This document shows, piece by piece, positions 26,326 through 35,617 of a DNA stretch of 38,976 bases. The notes under the pieces were generated by a model. That model made no database searches and was not told the origin of the DNA. It saw only the letters and a program-made list of their open reading frames with translations. Source of the stretch: an uncultured beta proteobacterium (GTDB taxonomy: Bacteria > Pseudomonadota > Gammaproteobacteria > Burkholderiales > Burkholderiaceae_C). The stretch's first letter is position 1, and every line of letters begins with the position of its first letter. The stretch is taken from positions 1-38,976 of the forward strand of contig CAJBMJ010000058.1 in NCBI GenBank assembly GCA_903954045.1. Direction: 5' to 3'. The position numbers and the translations under genes are program-made.

Positions 26326-28314
26326 ATGCAGACCCAGTCCTACATCATGTTCCATCTGAATATGGCGTTTTCTTCCATACCGGAGGAATCCAGGCCCGCC
26401 CTGATTCAGCGTTGCTATTGGCCCCTTCTGCATCTGGTGGAAACGTCCGGGATACCGGTTGGCATTGAACTTACCGGTTGGACGCTCGAAAAAATCCAGG
26501 AACTGGATCCGGCGTGGGTCGGAAAATTCAAGAGCCTGTTGCACACTGAAGCTTGCGAGCTGATCGGTAGTGGTTACACCCAGATGATCGGGCCTATCGT
26601 TCCGTTTCAGGTGAATCAATGGAACCAGAAGCTGGGAGTGGATACCTATCAACGGGTGTTGGGGGTGCGGCCTTCCATTGTGCTGGTCAATGAAATGGCC
26701 TATTCCAGCGGCATGGTCGACGTCTATGTTCAGGCGGGTTACCAGGGCATCATCATGGACCGCGATAACGTCCGGCTTGCGCTGCAAGTGGAACACCGGG
26801 ACGTCACGGCAGTGCCTACCCACGCTCTGGGGAGCCAGGGAACCTCATTGCCGGTGCTGTGGTCCGACTCCATCCTTTTTCAGAAACTACAGCAGTTTGT
26901 CCACGGTGACATTGCGCAGGACGACTACCTGGGCTACTTGGAAAAGCGCATCGGACGCGGTGAGACCATATTGCCCGTTTATTGCAATGATGCGGAAGTC
27001 TTTGATTTCCGCCCAGGACGATTCACAGCCGAAAGCAAGCTGCATCCCGAAGGGGAGTGGGTGCGAATAGAGCGAATTTTCAAGTTGCTGCAATCCCAAC
27101 TGGGAGTCGTGTTCCGCTCCCCCAAGCATGTGCTGCAGTTGGTTGAGCAATCACCTTTTCACAGGCCGGGGCTGCTATCGAGCGCAGCCCATCCTGTCCC
27201 GACGAAAAAACAGGCCAAGTACAACATTGCACGTTGGGCTGCTACCGGTCGCAATGACACATGGCTCAACACCATGTGCCACCGCATCTTTCAGCGCCTC
27301 AGCCTGTCTGCACCCGGCCCAGACCTGGTAGAGGACTGGCGCACACTGTGCGAGTTGTGGGCGAGTGACCTGAGGACCCATATCACTCAACCCCGCTGGG
27401 ATGCGGCCTGCGCGCGCCTGACGCAAATGGCGCAGCGCCTCGGAGTTTCCATGGACTACGGTGCCAGCGACTTGCATCCTGGCCACAAGGAGACGGAAGT
27501 CACTGCAGCGAACGTGCCGGGATTCGCGGTAACGCTGCACCCCGAAGGGATATTGGTGCGTATTGAGTCCGAAGCAGTGACCCTGGTGCTCAACATGCGC
27601 CGGGGGTTGGCGATTCAATCGCTGGCTTGGCGCGCGCAGGGCATGGTTCCCATCGTAGGGACCCTTCCCCATGGCTATTTCAGCAGCATTGCCCTGGGGG
27701 CCGACTATTACAGCGGCGGGCTGATCGCCGAGCTTCCGGGTTTGCACAGCCGCGTGACCGATCTGGACAGGGTGGAGCCCACTTTTTCCCGCAGCGGTGA
27801 TTCACTGTGTATTGCCGCTGTCATGGCCACAAAACTGGGCGATATCTGCAAAGAAATTCGGATAGACGCGCAAACCGGTGCCGTTTCCATTGAATACCGC
27901 CTTGTAGGGTGGGAAAGAAACAAAGGTGTGATCCGCGCCGGAATCCTGACCTTGATGCCGGAGGCATTTCATGGAGACATCGCAATTCAATGCGCCAATG
28001 GGGGGCCTGTGCCTGAACACTTTGTTTTGAACCAGTCCTGTGATCACAGTGGGCCCGCCTCTACCCTGGTTTCAAGCATCAACGGCCTGGGGGCCACTGA
28101 TGGGAAGATTGTTATGGGAGACAGGCAGCGCGCTGTGGAAATCGCTTGGAATCCGGCGCAGTGTGCGGTGTTGCCGTTGCTAATGCACAAACCTGGAACA
28201 CCCCACGCGTTGACGCGCGTTCTGTTTTCCATGCAGGAGCTCGACGACACGTCCAAACCGGAAGGACGACAGGGCAAATTCACATTGACACTGTCACCAG
28301 GAAAATTACTATGA
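26326..28314 (+). CDS. Glycoside hydrolase family 57-like / polysaccharide deacetylase-superfamily protein
   Basis: MFHLNMAFSSIPEESRPALIQRCYWPLLHLVET, GIPVGIELTGWTLEKIQEL, ELIGSGYTQMIGPIVP, IVLVNEMAYSSGMVDVYVQAGYQGIIMDRDN are GH57-like. ATG 26326 preferred to TTG 26305. Confidence 0.7.
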   Translation: MQTQSYIMFHLNMAFSSIPEESRPALIQRCYWPLLHLVETSGIPVGIELTGWTLEKIQELDPAWVGKFKSLLHTEACELIGSGYTQMIGPIVPFQVNQWNQKLGVDTYQRVLGVRPSIVLVNEMAYSSGMVDVYVQAGYQGIIMDRDNVRLALQVEHRDVTAVPTHALGSQGTSLPVLWSDSILFQKLQQFVHGDIAQDDYLGYLEKRIGRGETILPVYCNDAEVFDFRPGRFTAESKLHPEGEWVRIERIFKLLQSQLGVVFRSPKHVLQLVEQSPFHRPGLLSSAAHPVPTKKQAKYNIARWAATGRNDTWLNTMCHRIFQRLSLSAPGPDLVEDWRTLCELWASDLRTHITQPRWDAACARLTQMAQRLGVSMDYGASDLHPGHKETEVTAANVPGFAVTLHPEGILVRIESEAVTLVLNMRRGLAIQSLAWRAQGMVPIVGTLPHGYFSSIALGADYYSGGLIAELPGLHSRVTDLDRVEPTFSRSGDSLCIAAVMATKLGDICKEIRIDAQTGAVSIEYRLVGWERNKGVIRAGILTLMPEAFHGDIAIQCANGGPVPEHFVLNQSCDHSGPASTLVSSINGLGATDGKIVMGDRQRAVEIAWNPAQCAVLPLLMHKPGTPHALTRVLFSMQELDDTSKPEGRQGKFTLTLSPGKLL

Positions 28315-29684
28315 ATATCACCATTGTGGGAACCGGTTACGTGGGGCTGGTATCGGGAGCATGTTTTGCCGATGTCGGAAATTCTGTGCTTTGCCTGGAC
28401 TTGGATGCAACCAAAGTTGCGGCACTGCGCAGCGGCGAGATACCCATCCATGAACCGGGACTCGAAAGCATCGTGCATCGCAACGTAGCTGCCGGCCGAC
28501 TCGGCTTTTCCACCGACTATGCGACTGCAGTCCACCATGCCAGCGTTATTTTCATGGCTGTGGGCACGCCTCCCGATGAAGACGGCAGTGCCGATCTGAC
28601 GCACATTCTGGCGGCGGCAAGAAGTGTCGGGCAATGGATGACTGGTCCACTGGTCGTCGTCAATAAGTCGACGGTGCCCGTCGGTACGGCAGACGCAGTG
28701 AGCAAGACCATTGCGGATGAACTCGCAGCGCGCGGAAAGCAATGGTCATTTTCCGTGATCAGCAATCCGGAGTTCTTGAAAGAGGGCGCGGCCGTAGATG
28801 ATTTCATGCGCCCCGATCGCGTCATCGTGGGCAGCAATGACCCGCAGGCCACCAGGCTGATGCGGCAGCTCTATGCACCGTTCAATCGCAGCAATGACCG
28901 TCTGATTGAAATGGATGTGCGAAGTGCAGAACTCACCAAGTACGCAGCCAATTCCATGCTTGCGGCGCGCATCAGTTTCATGAACGAACTGGCCAACCTG
29001 GCAGAAGACCTGGGTGCGGACATCGAGTCGGTTCGCGTGGGTATTGGGTCCGATCCCCGCATAGGGCCTCAATTTTTGTATCCGGGCATGGGCTACGGCG
29101 GCTCCTGCTTTCCAAAAGATGTCAAAGCGCTCATCAAGACCGGACGGGACAAAGGTCATGCACTCCAGTTGCTGCAGGCCGTTGAGTCGGTGAACCACGC
29201 ACAAAAAGACGTCTTGTTTCGCAAGATCAGTGGTTTTTTTGGCGGAGACGATGCTTTGGCCGGGAAATCGATTGCCATTTGGGGTCTGGCGTTCAAGCCC
29301 AATACCGATGACATGCGTGAGGCCCCCAGCCTGCAATTAATACGCCGGCTTGTGGCGGCGGGTTGCCGCGTCCGTGCCTATGACCCCGTGGTCAATCAGA
29401 CTGCCATGGCCCTTTTGAAGGCCGAACATGGTGAAGAGATTTGCAAGAAGTTGATCACCATGGTTGCGACGGCCACCGATGCCTTGAAAGGCGCTGATGT
29501 GCTTGCTATCGCGACGGAGTGGAAAGAGTTCCGCTCGCCGGACTTTGACCTGATGGCGCGTCAATTGAAGGACAAGGTGATTTTTGATGGTCGCAACATG
29601 TACGACCCTGCAGTGGTGAGCGCAGCAGGCCTGAATTACCGAGGGATCGGCCGCACAGGAACTGCCCCAGCAGGCGCGCCATGA
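28311..29684 (+). CDS. ugd: UDP-glucose 6-dehydrogenase (UDP-glucose/GDP-mannose dehydrogenase family)
   Basis: MNITIVGTGYVGLVSGACFADVGNSVLCLDLD, EFLKEGAAVDDFMRPDRVIVG, YPGMGYGGSCFPKDVKALI, IWGLAFKPNTDDMREAPSL. ATGA overlap fixes the start at 28311. Confidence 0.93.
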   Translation: MNITIVGTGYVGLVSGACFADVGNSVLCLDLDATKVAALRSGEIPIHEPGLESIVHRNVAAGRLGFSTDYATAVHHASVIFMAVGTPPDEDGSADLTHILAAARSVGQWMTGPLVVVNKSTVPVGTADAVSKTIADELAARGKQWSFSVISNPEFLKEGAAVDDFMRPDRVIVGSNDPQATRLMRQLYAPFNRSNDRLIEMDVRSAELTKYAANSMLAARISFMNELANLAEDLGADIESVRVGIGSDPRIGPQFLYPGMGYGGSCFPKDVKALIKTGRDKGHALQLLQAVESVNHAQKDVLFRKISGFFGGDDALAGKSIAIWGLAFKPNTDDMREAPSLQLIRRLVAAGCRVRAYDPVVNQTAMALLKAEHGEEICKKLITMVATATDALKGADVLAIATEWKEFRSPDFDLMARQLKDKVIFDGRNMYDPAVVSAAGLNYRGIGRTGTAPAGAP

Positions 29685-30673
29685 CCAGTGAAGGTGATCC
29701 CGTACTGGTGACTGGAGCTGCCGGTTTCATTGGCAGTTTTGTTTGCAGAAAACTCGCTGATAGAGGAATGCATGTCGTTGGATGCGACAACTTCAATGCC
29801 TATTACGACCCCCGGCTCAAACATGACAGGGTGCAGGCCCTGCTGGCGCCCGCCGGCGTTGAATGCCACCCGGTGGAGCTTTCGTCGTCGGCGCAGGTGA
29901 ATCAACTGTTTGCCCGCGTCCGGCCCCGGCGGGTGATACATCTGGCGGCGCAGGCGGGTGTGCGGTATTCCATTGATAACCCTGCAGCCTACTTTCAGTC
30001 CAACCTGCTTGCCTTCGGCAATATGCTTGAGGCCTGCAGGCATCAGTCCGTCGAGCATCTGCTGTACGCCAGCAGCAGCAGCGTCTATGGGGGCAACATT
30101 AAGGTGCCATTCCATGAAGAGGACAGCACCGATAACCCCGTATCGCTGTATGCGGCCACGAAAAAGGCTAATGAATTGATGGCGAGTTCTTACAGTCACC
30201 TGTACCAGATTCCCTGCACTGGGTTGCGCTTTTTTACGGTGTACGGACCCTGGGGCCGCCCGGATATGGCGTATTTCAGTTTCGCGAAGAAGATGCTGGC
30301 CGGGGCGGTCTTGCCGGTGTTTGCGCAAGGCCGGTTGCTGCGGGACTTTACCTATATCGATGACATTGTGGAAGGCGTCGTGCGACTGCTGGACAAGCCT
30401 ACACCTGCCAGCGCCGGCAAGCCACCCGCTGCCGTGTTCAATATAGGAAATCATCAGCCTGTCATGGTGCTGGATTTCATCGCAACCCTTGAGAAGATTC
30501 TGGGTGTGAGTGCCCGAATGGAATTCTTGCCAATGCAGGCCGGAGACGTGCCTGCAACCTGTGCCGATACCGAGAAGTTGCGTAACTGGATTGGCTTTGC
30601 TCCAGCAACGCATCTGGAGGACGGCTTGCGCAGTTTCGCCAACTGGTATGTACCGTGGTCGCGCGGCAGGTAA
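29681..30673 (+). CDS. NAD-dependent epimerase, UDP-glucuronate 4-epimerase-like
   Basis: VTGAAGFIGSFVCRKLADRGMHVVGCDNFNAYYDPRLKHDR, HLAAQAGVRYSIDNPAAYFQSNLLAFGNMLEAC, YASSSSVYG, YAATKKANELMASSYSHLYQIPCTGLRFFTVYGPWGRPDMAYF. Confidence 0.9.
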   Translation: MTSEGDPVLVTGAAGFIGSFVCRKLADRGMHVVGCDNFNAYYDPRLKHDRVQALLAPAGVECHPVELSSSAQVNQLFARVRPRRVIHLAAQAGVRYSIDNPAAYFQSNLLAFGNMLEACRHQSVEHLLYASSSSVYGGNIKVPFHEEDSTDNPVSLYAATKKANELMASSYSHLYQIPCTGLRFFTVYGPWGRPDMAYFSFAKKMLAGAVLPVFAQGRLLRDFTYIDDIVEGVVRLLDKPTPASAGKPPAAVFNIGNHQPVMVLDFIATLEKILGVSARMEFLPMQAGDVPATCADTEKLRNWIGFAPATHLEDGLRSFANWYVPWSRGR

Positions 30674-30729
30674 TCAGGTCCTTCGGTCCTGCGTGTGATC
30701 CGGTTAAGAAGTTTTTTGCCTCTGCGACT

Positions 30730-31533
30730 TTAAAAACCTGGAAGCGGAACTTCCCGGTCGCGAAACAGGCGTTGCAAAGCCTCGTACCGCCCGCAATTTT
30801 TCAGCGCAGCAATGATCTCGGAGTACAACGCCGAATAGTTATTGCGTAAACAGGCGATCGTGAAATTGGCGATGAACAAGTCCTTGTTCGTTCGCACACA
30901 AACTTCATCGCAATTCCCCAGCAATTCGTGCTCAGGTAGAAAGTCGGGGAGGTGAAAGGCTCCGTGGAAACCAAAGCTGTCCATCTGCTGCGAGTTTTCA
31001 GTAGAAAACTTCTGCGCCAGTGCAAACGGCGCAAACACGCAACCCTTGTCGAGAATGTCCTGCCGGTGGTGCTTGCAGATCACCACGTCCTCTGCATCGG
31101 CGTCTGGCAGTGCCAGATCGCATTGGAGTTTGAGTGCAGTCAGCGCCTCCATCAGCTTTCGGGACCTCAGGCTGAACCCCCCATTGCCTACGGCCACGCT
31201 TTCGTCGCAGTTACCCCAGGGGGCGCCAATGTAGTCATAGTTCAAGAAATCCGGGTCCCAGTGCTCCTTTGCATGCGGCATGCCATCCCACTGGATGACC
31301 AGTGTGGCGTCCGCGTTGGAAAAGTAGGGAACGATATGGAGCAGGTAATGGCTGTAATCCGCAGTAGAGCGGATGGGATTGATGGGGTGGAATTCCTCGC
31401 CGGGGTAGATGGGCGCCGTAGAAAAAGTGTGCACGCGCCGCACCAGCCCGGTCTGGACGGTCTTTTCTATGGCCAGACGCGCGAGCGCATTCTGGGGGTA
31501 GGTGTCAACAATGACGGCATCTATGGTTTTCAT
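30730..31533 (-). CDS. DUF5672-like glycosyltransferase
   Basis: ATLVIQWDGMPHAKEHWDPDFLNYDYIGAPWG....VGNGGFSLRSRKLMEAL...PEDVVIC-like motif (DADAEDVVIC). Confidence 0.75.
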   Translation of the reverse strand: MKTIDAVIVDTYPQNALARLAIEKTVQTGLVRRVHTFSTAPIYPGEEFHPINPIRSTADYSHYLLHIVPYFSNADATLVIQWDGMPHAKEHWDPDFLNYDYIGAPWGNCDESVAVGNGGFSLRSRKLMEALTALKLQCDLALPDADAEDVVICKHHRQDILDKGCVFAPFALAQKFSTENSQQMDSFGFHGAFHLPDFLPEHELLGNCDEVCVRTNKDLFIANFTIACLRNNYSALYSEIIAALKNCGRYEALQRLFRDREVPLPGF

Positions 31534-31574
31534 TGGTTGTGAAGTACCGAGGTAAAGACGTTTCTTATCTCTAC

Positions 31575-32327
31575 TTAGAATTTTTCATAAGGTAGGTTCA
31601 AGATAATTTCAGACCTGACAGCCAATGCATTTGCGTGTGGAAGCTTATAAACTGAATATCCATACTTGCTAAGTAGTTCTAATATTCTTGCATTGTCAGT
31701 TTTAAAATACTCGTAAAAAATCACGGGCCTATACCTTGAAATCAAATTTTCAGCACCTTGAATCGCTTTGAGTTCCATTCCCTCAATGTCAATTTTCATG
31801 AGTGCTACCATGTCTAAATTCAATTGATCAAGTTGTATGGAGTAGGCCGACTCTGGAATGACATTGTTAGATAGTACATTGTCTGAATTAAAAGCTGCCT
31901 CTACTTCAAGGCCACCAAAGTTTATAGGATTAGAATAGTTGTGCGTATTGAATTTAATTAGTTTCAAATGTTGATTGGACACTATGTTGTGGAATGTATG
32001 CACATTTGTTAAGGAGTTTATCGCACAGTTTCCTGCTAATATTTGAAAAATAATACGCTGCGCTTCAAAGCAGTAAATGGTTGCTTTGGTGGAAAATATT
32101 TTCGCCAGCGCAACTGTATAAGTGCCAATATTTGCGCCGATATCAATAATTATGAACTTGTCAAAGTTTGCGTAAAGTTGCTCAATTAAGTTGGATAAAA
32201 AATTAACGGCATCTTTTTCCCAATATCCTGTATCCAGAATTCCTTTTCCGATATGCGTATCGTTTCTATGGATCAGTAGCGGTCCATAATCAGATAAGAC
32301 GGTTATGACATCGTTTGTTTTGGGCAT
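31575..32327 (-). CDS. FkbM-family methyltransferase
   Basis: FIIIDIGANIGTYTVALAKIFSTKATIYCFEAQRIIFQIL; MVALMKIDIEGMELKAIQGAENLISRYRPVIFYEYF. Confidence 0.87.
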   Translation of the reverse strand: MPKTNDVITVLSDYGPLLIHRNDTHIGKGILDTGYWEKDAVNFLSNLIEQLYANFDKFIIIDIGANIGTYTVALAKIFSTKATIYCFEAQRIIFQILAGNCAINSLTNVHTFHNIVSNQHLKLIKFNTHNYSNPINFGGLEVEAAFNSDNVLSNNVIPESAYSIQLDQLNLDMVALMKIDIEGMELKAIQGAENLISRYRPVIFYEYFKTDNARILELLSKYGYSVYKLPHANALAVRSEIILNLPYEKF

Positions 32328-32346
32328 ACGGCATTTGCAAAAGAGG

Positions 32347-34371
32347 TTACAAGTGAGCTGTCACCAGACCTTTTAGGTGCTTTGTATCGGTGCACATTAA
32401 GATATTTTTTCCAATGTCGACTATTTCATGGTCGTTCAAGATAATTTTGAACTGATGAGAGTCCTGGTTAAAGACATTGATGCATGGCCACATGGCGCCA
32501 GTACACACAGCAATAAAGTACTTGGCGTGAAGTGATAGGGCAGCAATGTCGGTTACCGTGCATTGTGTATCCAGCGTGCAATCGAAGCCATCGATAGGGT
32601 GGGATGTGACTACAGAAAGTCCTTTGTCCCTTAGGGTATGAGCCAAGTCAACAAAGTCTTTTTCGCTATAGGTTTTGAATTGGTCTGATAACGGCTTGGA
32701 ATTGATGAGGACAACGTCGTAGCGACCAGTGGGCTGTTTTTCCAAGATAGCGGGGTAGTCAAACAACAAATCGACCGTCGTCCTGAACGGGGTACTCAGG
32801 CCCATGTCCTTGGATAGTTTATAAAAAAGGTCTAGATATAGGGTGCCGAACTGCAACTTCTTCGGGTGTGAAAAGAAAAAACCGCCAGCACCTTTCCATC
32901 CATCTAATCCGCTTTGTTTCTGGTTTTCCAGAAGTGGCACGAGGGTGATGTTGGGCATGTCTTGCGTTAGTTCGCGGCACTGACTGATATAGCCCGATTG
33001 CAGTGCGTGGCGGAACTGGATTTCCGGGTATTTTTCGGAAAGTTTCCGTAAAAAATGAAGGTGAATTAGGTTATCGCCTAGATGCCATTGCATATAGGTA
33101 TCAATGATTCGGGTTCTACCTAAAGTCGGCGATGGTTGTGCTAAGGGCTCGATATGTGCGCGTTGCTGAGCCTGCGCCAACAGAGCAGCGGCCTGCGGGT
33201 GACCGGGGTAGAGGGGCAGAGCATGTTCCAAATAGAACGAGGCCTCCAGCGCTAACCCCTCATTCATCAGGTGCGCCCCTAGGTTGTAGTGCAGCACAAA
33301 AAAATTCACATCCCGAACACCCTCAACACTGCCGTGTTCAATTGCTGCTTTCTGCAGGGCAATCGCGTCATGTTTACGGCCTGCGTTGTACAGGGAAATA
33401 CCATGGGTGACACAGTCGCCCAGGGGCAGGGTGCTGGCGCGTACCATGCGGGTGGCCGTACTAATGCACAGGTAGTCGATAGTGTTTTGCGGTTTGGCCA
33501 ATGGCACTATGGGCGCGCATTCGCCGATGAGCCGCGCCATGTTCTGAAAAGTGGAGCCGCTGTAGCCCACGATGGATGAGTGGGCCAGGATCAGCATGTC
33601 AATGACCGCCTCAATTACCGATTCGGCATTTCGGTCAATGTTGCCGTGGTACAGGCGTCCGTCGTCATCAGCCGTCAGCGCCATCCAGTCATTGTTGTAA
33701 TTACGCTTGCCCACATAGGCACCTTTGGGCCTCTGGTGAACATGCGGGTGCACTGCCGCCAGGGCCTCTGCCAGAGGGTCATCGGAGCACACAAAAAACA
33801 CCTCATCCGGGTATCTGCGGACCAGGTCCTGCACTTCAGCATCCGTGTAACCCACGTTCAAATCGGTGCGCCTCAGGTGCAGGCCGTGAAACGGATTCTT
33901 CAATGTTTGTGTGATAAATGTTGATGCGGCTGCACGGATGGGTTCCTGGAAAGTGCACTGGCAGATGGCGTCGGCGATGCCGGCGTTGTGCAGCCAGGGC
34001 GGGATCAGCGCCGGGTAGTAAAAAATGCGCTTTCCTGTTGCTACGGCGCGTTGCTGAAAATCCTCCAGCGAAGCATAAGCGTAGGCGGATGCAAACGGTA
34101 GTTTCAAGGTGTCTGCGCCCAGTTGGTCGTGCAACAGCGAAATGCAGTCATCGAGTGTTCCAGCAAGCGCGCTTAGTGTCAAAGTGGACACAGGAAGATC
34201 CGCCGAGAAAATGTCGGCAAACGCAGCCTGGCACCAGTTGTTGCAGGGCCAGTACACCTGTACCTGCAAATTGCAAAGCCTTGCCAGAGCCAGACCAGAT
34301 ACCAAAGTGTTCAATCGATTGCCAAAGCCTCCGTCGCAAAAGATCAGCAGAACTTGCTTGGAGGATGACAT
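32347..34371 (-). CDS. Two-glycosyltransferase fusion: fucosyltransferase-like N-terminus, TPR-like linker, GT9/heptosyltransferase-like C-terminus
   Basis: N-term LLIFCDGGFGNRLNTLVSGLALARL...GLHLRRTDLNVGYTDAEVQ...SIVGYSGSTFQNMARLIG; linker ALQKAAIEHG...ASFYLEHALPLYPGHPQAAALLAQ; C-term YMQWHLGDNLIHLHFLRKLSEKYPEIQF...FIAVCTGAMWPCINVF. Confidence 0.62.
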   Translation of the reverse strand: MSSSKQVLLIFCDGGFGNRLNTLVSGLALARLCNLQVQVYWPCNNWCQAAFADIFSADLPVSTLTLSALAGTLDDCISLLHDQLGADTLKLPFASAYAYASLEDFQQRAVATGKRIFYYPALIPPWLHNAGIADAICQCTFQEPIRAAASTFITQTLKNPFHGLHLRRTDLNVGYTDAEVQDLVRRYPDEVFFVCSDDPLAEALAAVHPHVHQRPKGAYVGKRNYNNDWMALTADDDGRLYHGNIDRNAESVIEAVIDMLILAHSSIVGYSGSTFQNMARLIGECAPIVPLAKPQNTIDYLCISTATRMVRASTLPLGDCVTHGISLYNAGRKHDAIALQKAAIEHGSVEGVRDVNFFVLHYNLGAHLMNEGLALEASFYLEHALPLYPGHPQAAALLAQAQQRAHIEPLAQPSPTLGRTRIIDTYMQWHLGDNLIHLHFLRKLSEKYPEIQFRHALQSGYISQCRELTQDMPNITLVPLLENQKQSGLDGWKGAGGFFFSHPKKLQFGTLYLDLFYKLSKDMGLSTPFRTTVDLLFDYPAILEKQPTGRYDVVLINSKPLSDQFKTYSEKDFVDLAHTLRDKGLSVVTSHPIDGFDCTLDTQCTVTDIAALSLHAKYFIAVCTGAMWPCINVFNQDSHQFKIILNDHEIVDIGKNILMCTDTKHLKGLVTAHL

Positions 34372-34395
34372 GATGTGGGTGTTCCGAATGCGGCG

Positions 34396-35535
34396 CTAGG
34401 CCATGAGATCCAACATCTGGCGCACAGGAACATCCCATCCGGCTGCGGGAGGTGGAGTGGCAGCGGGTTTAGTAGGTGTGTCCAATAGCAGCTGCACTAG
34501 GTGCCCCATGTCCGGCTCACAGTAGCCGCTGACCTTCTTGCTCTGGATTGTCACGTTGTGGTGCATGGTCGCCTGGATCGTGCGATGGGCCCCGGCGCCG
34601 ACAAAATCCTGCGTAGCACCGCCATCTGTGACCAGCACTGGGGTACCGCATGCAATCGCCTCACACACCGGCAGGTTGAAGCCCTCGGCCCGGTAAGGCG
34701 AGACATAGCAATCCGCGATGGCATACATGCTGTTCATTTGGTTCATGGTCAGGTTGGCAGGAATCAGAGTGATGGCCGAGAGCACGTCATCGGACAGCAG
34801 GTTGGCCCTCGCAAGGGTTTGCTGGATATAGGCATCACCTGTAATGCCATAGGTGTTGCGCTGGTCTTTAAACACCAGTCGCAAGTCCTTGCGCTTCTGC
34901 CGTGCCAAAGCAAAGCCCTGCAGCAGTACATCGATACCTTTGTTCCAGATAGCGGTGCCTATATTAAGCAGAAGCACATCGTCTGGTGAGAACCCTAGAG
35001 AGGCCCGCTGGCTGCGAATCACCTCAGGTGGCAGCGGAAAAAAATAGTTTGGGCTGCAGGCATGCGGCACTACGTGCACGGTCTCTGGTTTGAAGCCCCA
35101 ATCCAGAATACGCGCACGCGACCAGTGGCTTGGCGTCATGATCAGATTGCCAGCAGCTTGAAAGGCGGCAATATCACTGCCCGGCACAAAGGATTGGTCG
35201 TCCAGGCCCAGTTCGGTGACTACAAAGACGGCCAGACGCCCGCCACGCGCGGGCGGGCGCAGATCGACGGGAGAAAAAATGCGGTAAGTCCAGTCCGGGG
35301 TAAAGCCGGATTCGGGGACGGTGATACCGGAAAGCGTTTGCTCATCGGAATCGTGAAACCCAGCACCGTTGGTTTCCCGGCTCCAGTGGGCAAAGTGGAA
35401 GGGTGAATCTACATGCCGAAGGGTAAGGTCACTGTTCTGGGCCATTTCCAGCAGTTGAAACTGGTTCACCAACGCAAATGAATGGTTGATACCTCGCCAA
35501 CCTTCTACTACCAAGGACTTGCGAGTAGAGCTCAT
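34396..35535 (-). CDS. Glycosyltransferase family 4/GT-B protein
   Basis: VHVVPHACSPNYFFPLPPEVIRSQRASLGFSPDDVLLLNIGTAIWNKGIDVLLQGFALARQKRKDLRLVFKD; ADCYVSPYRAEGFNLPVCEAIACGTPVLVTDGGATQDFV. Confidence 0.88.
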   Translation of the reverse strand: MSSTRKSLVVEGWRGINHSFALVNQFQLLEMAQNSDLTLRHVDSPFHFAHWSRETNGAGFHDSDEQTLSGITVPESGFTPDWTYRIFSPVDLRPPARGGRLAVFVVTELGLDDQSFVPGSDIAAFQAAGNLIMTPSHWSRARILDWGFKPETVHVVPHACSPNYFFPLPPEVIRSQRASLGFSPDDVLLLNIGTAIWNKGIDVLLQGFALARQKRKDLRLVFKDQRNTYGITGDAYIQQTLARANLLSDDVLSAITLIPANLTMNQMNSMYAIADCYVSPYRAEGFNLPVCEAIACGTPVLVTDGGATQDFVGAGAHRTIQATMHHNVTIQSKKVSGYCEPDMGHLVQLLLDTPTKPAATPPPAAGWDVPVRQMLDLMA

Positions 35536-35617
35536 CGGCAGAAATTAACAAAAAAAATGGTCATAGCCCTTGATCTGCGTGCACTGAATGCTCCATAAAT
35601 AATAGCGCAATTTGTGC

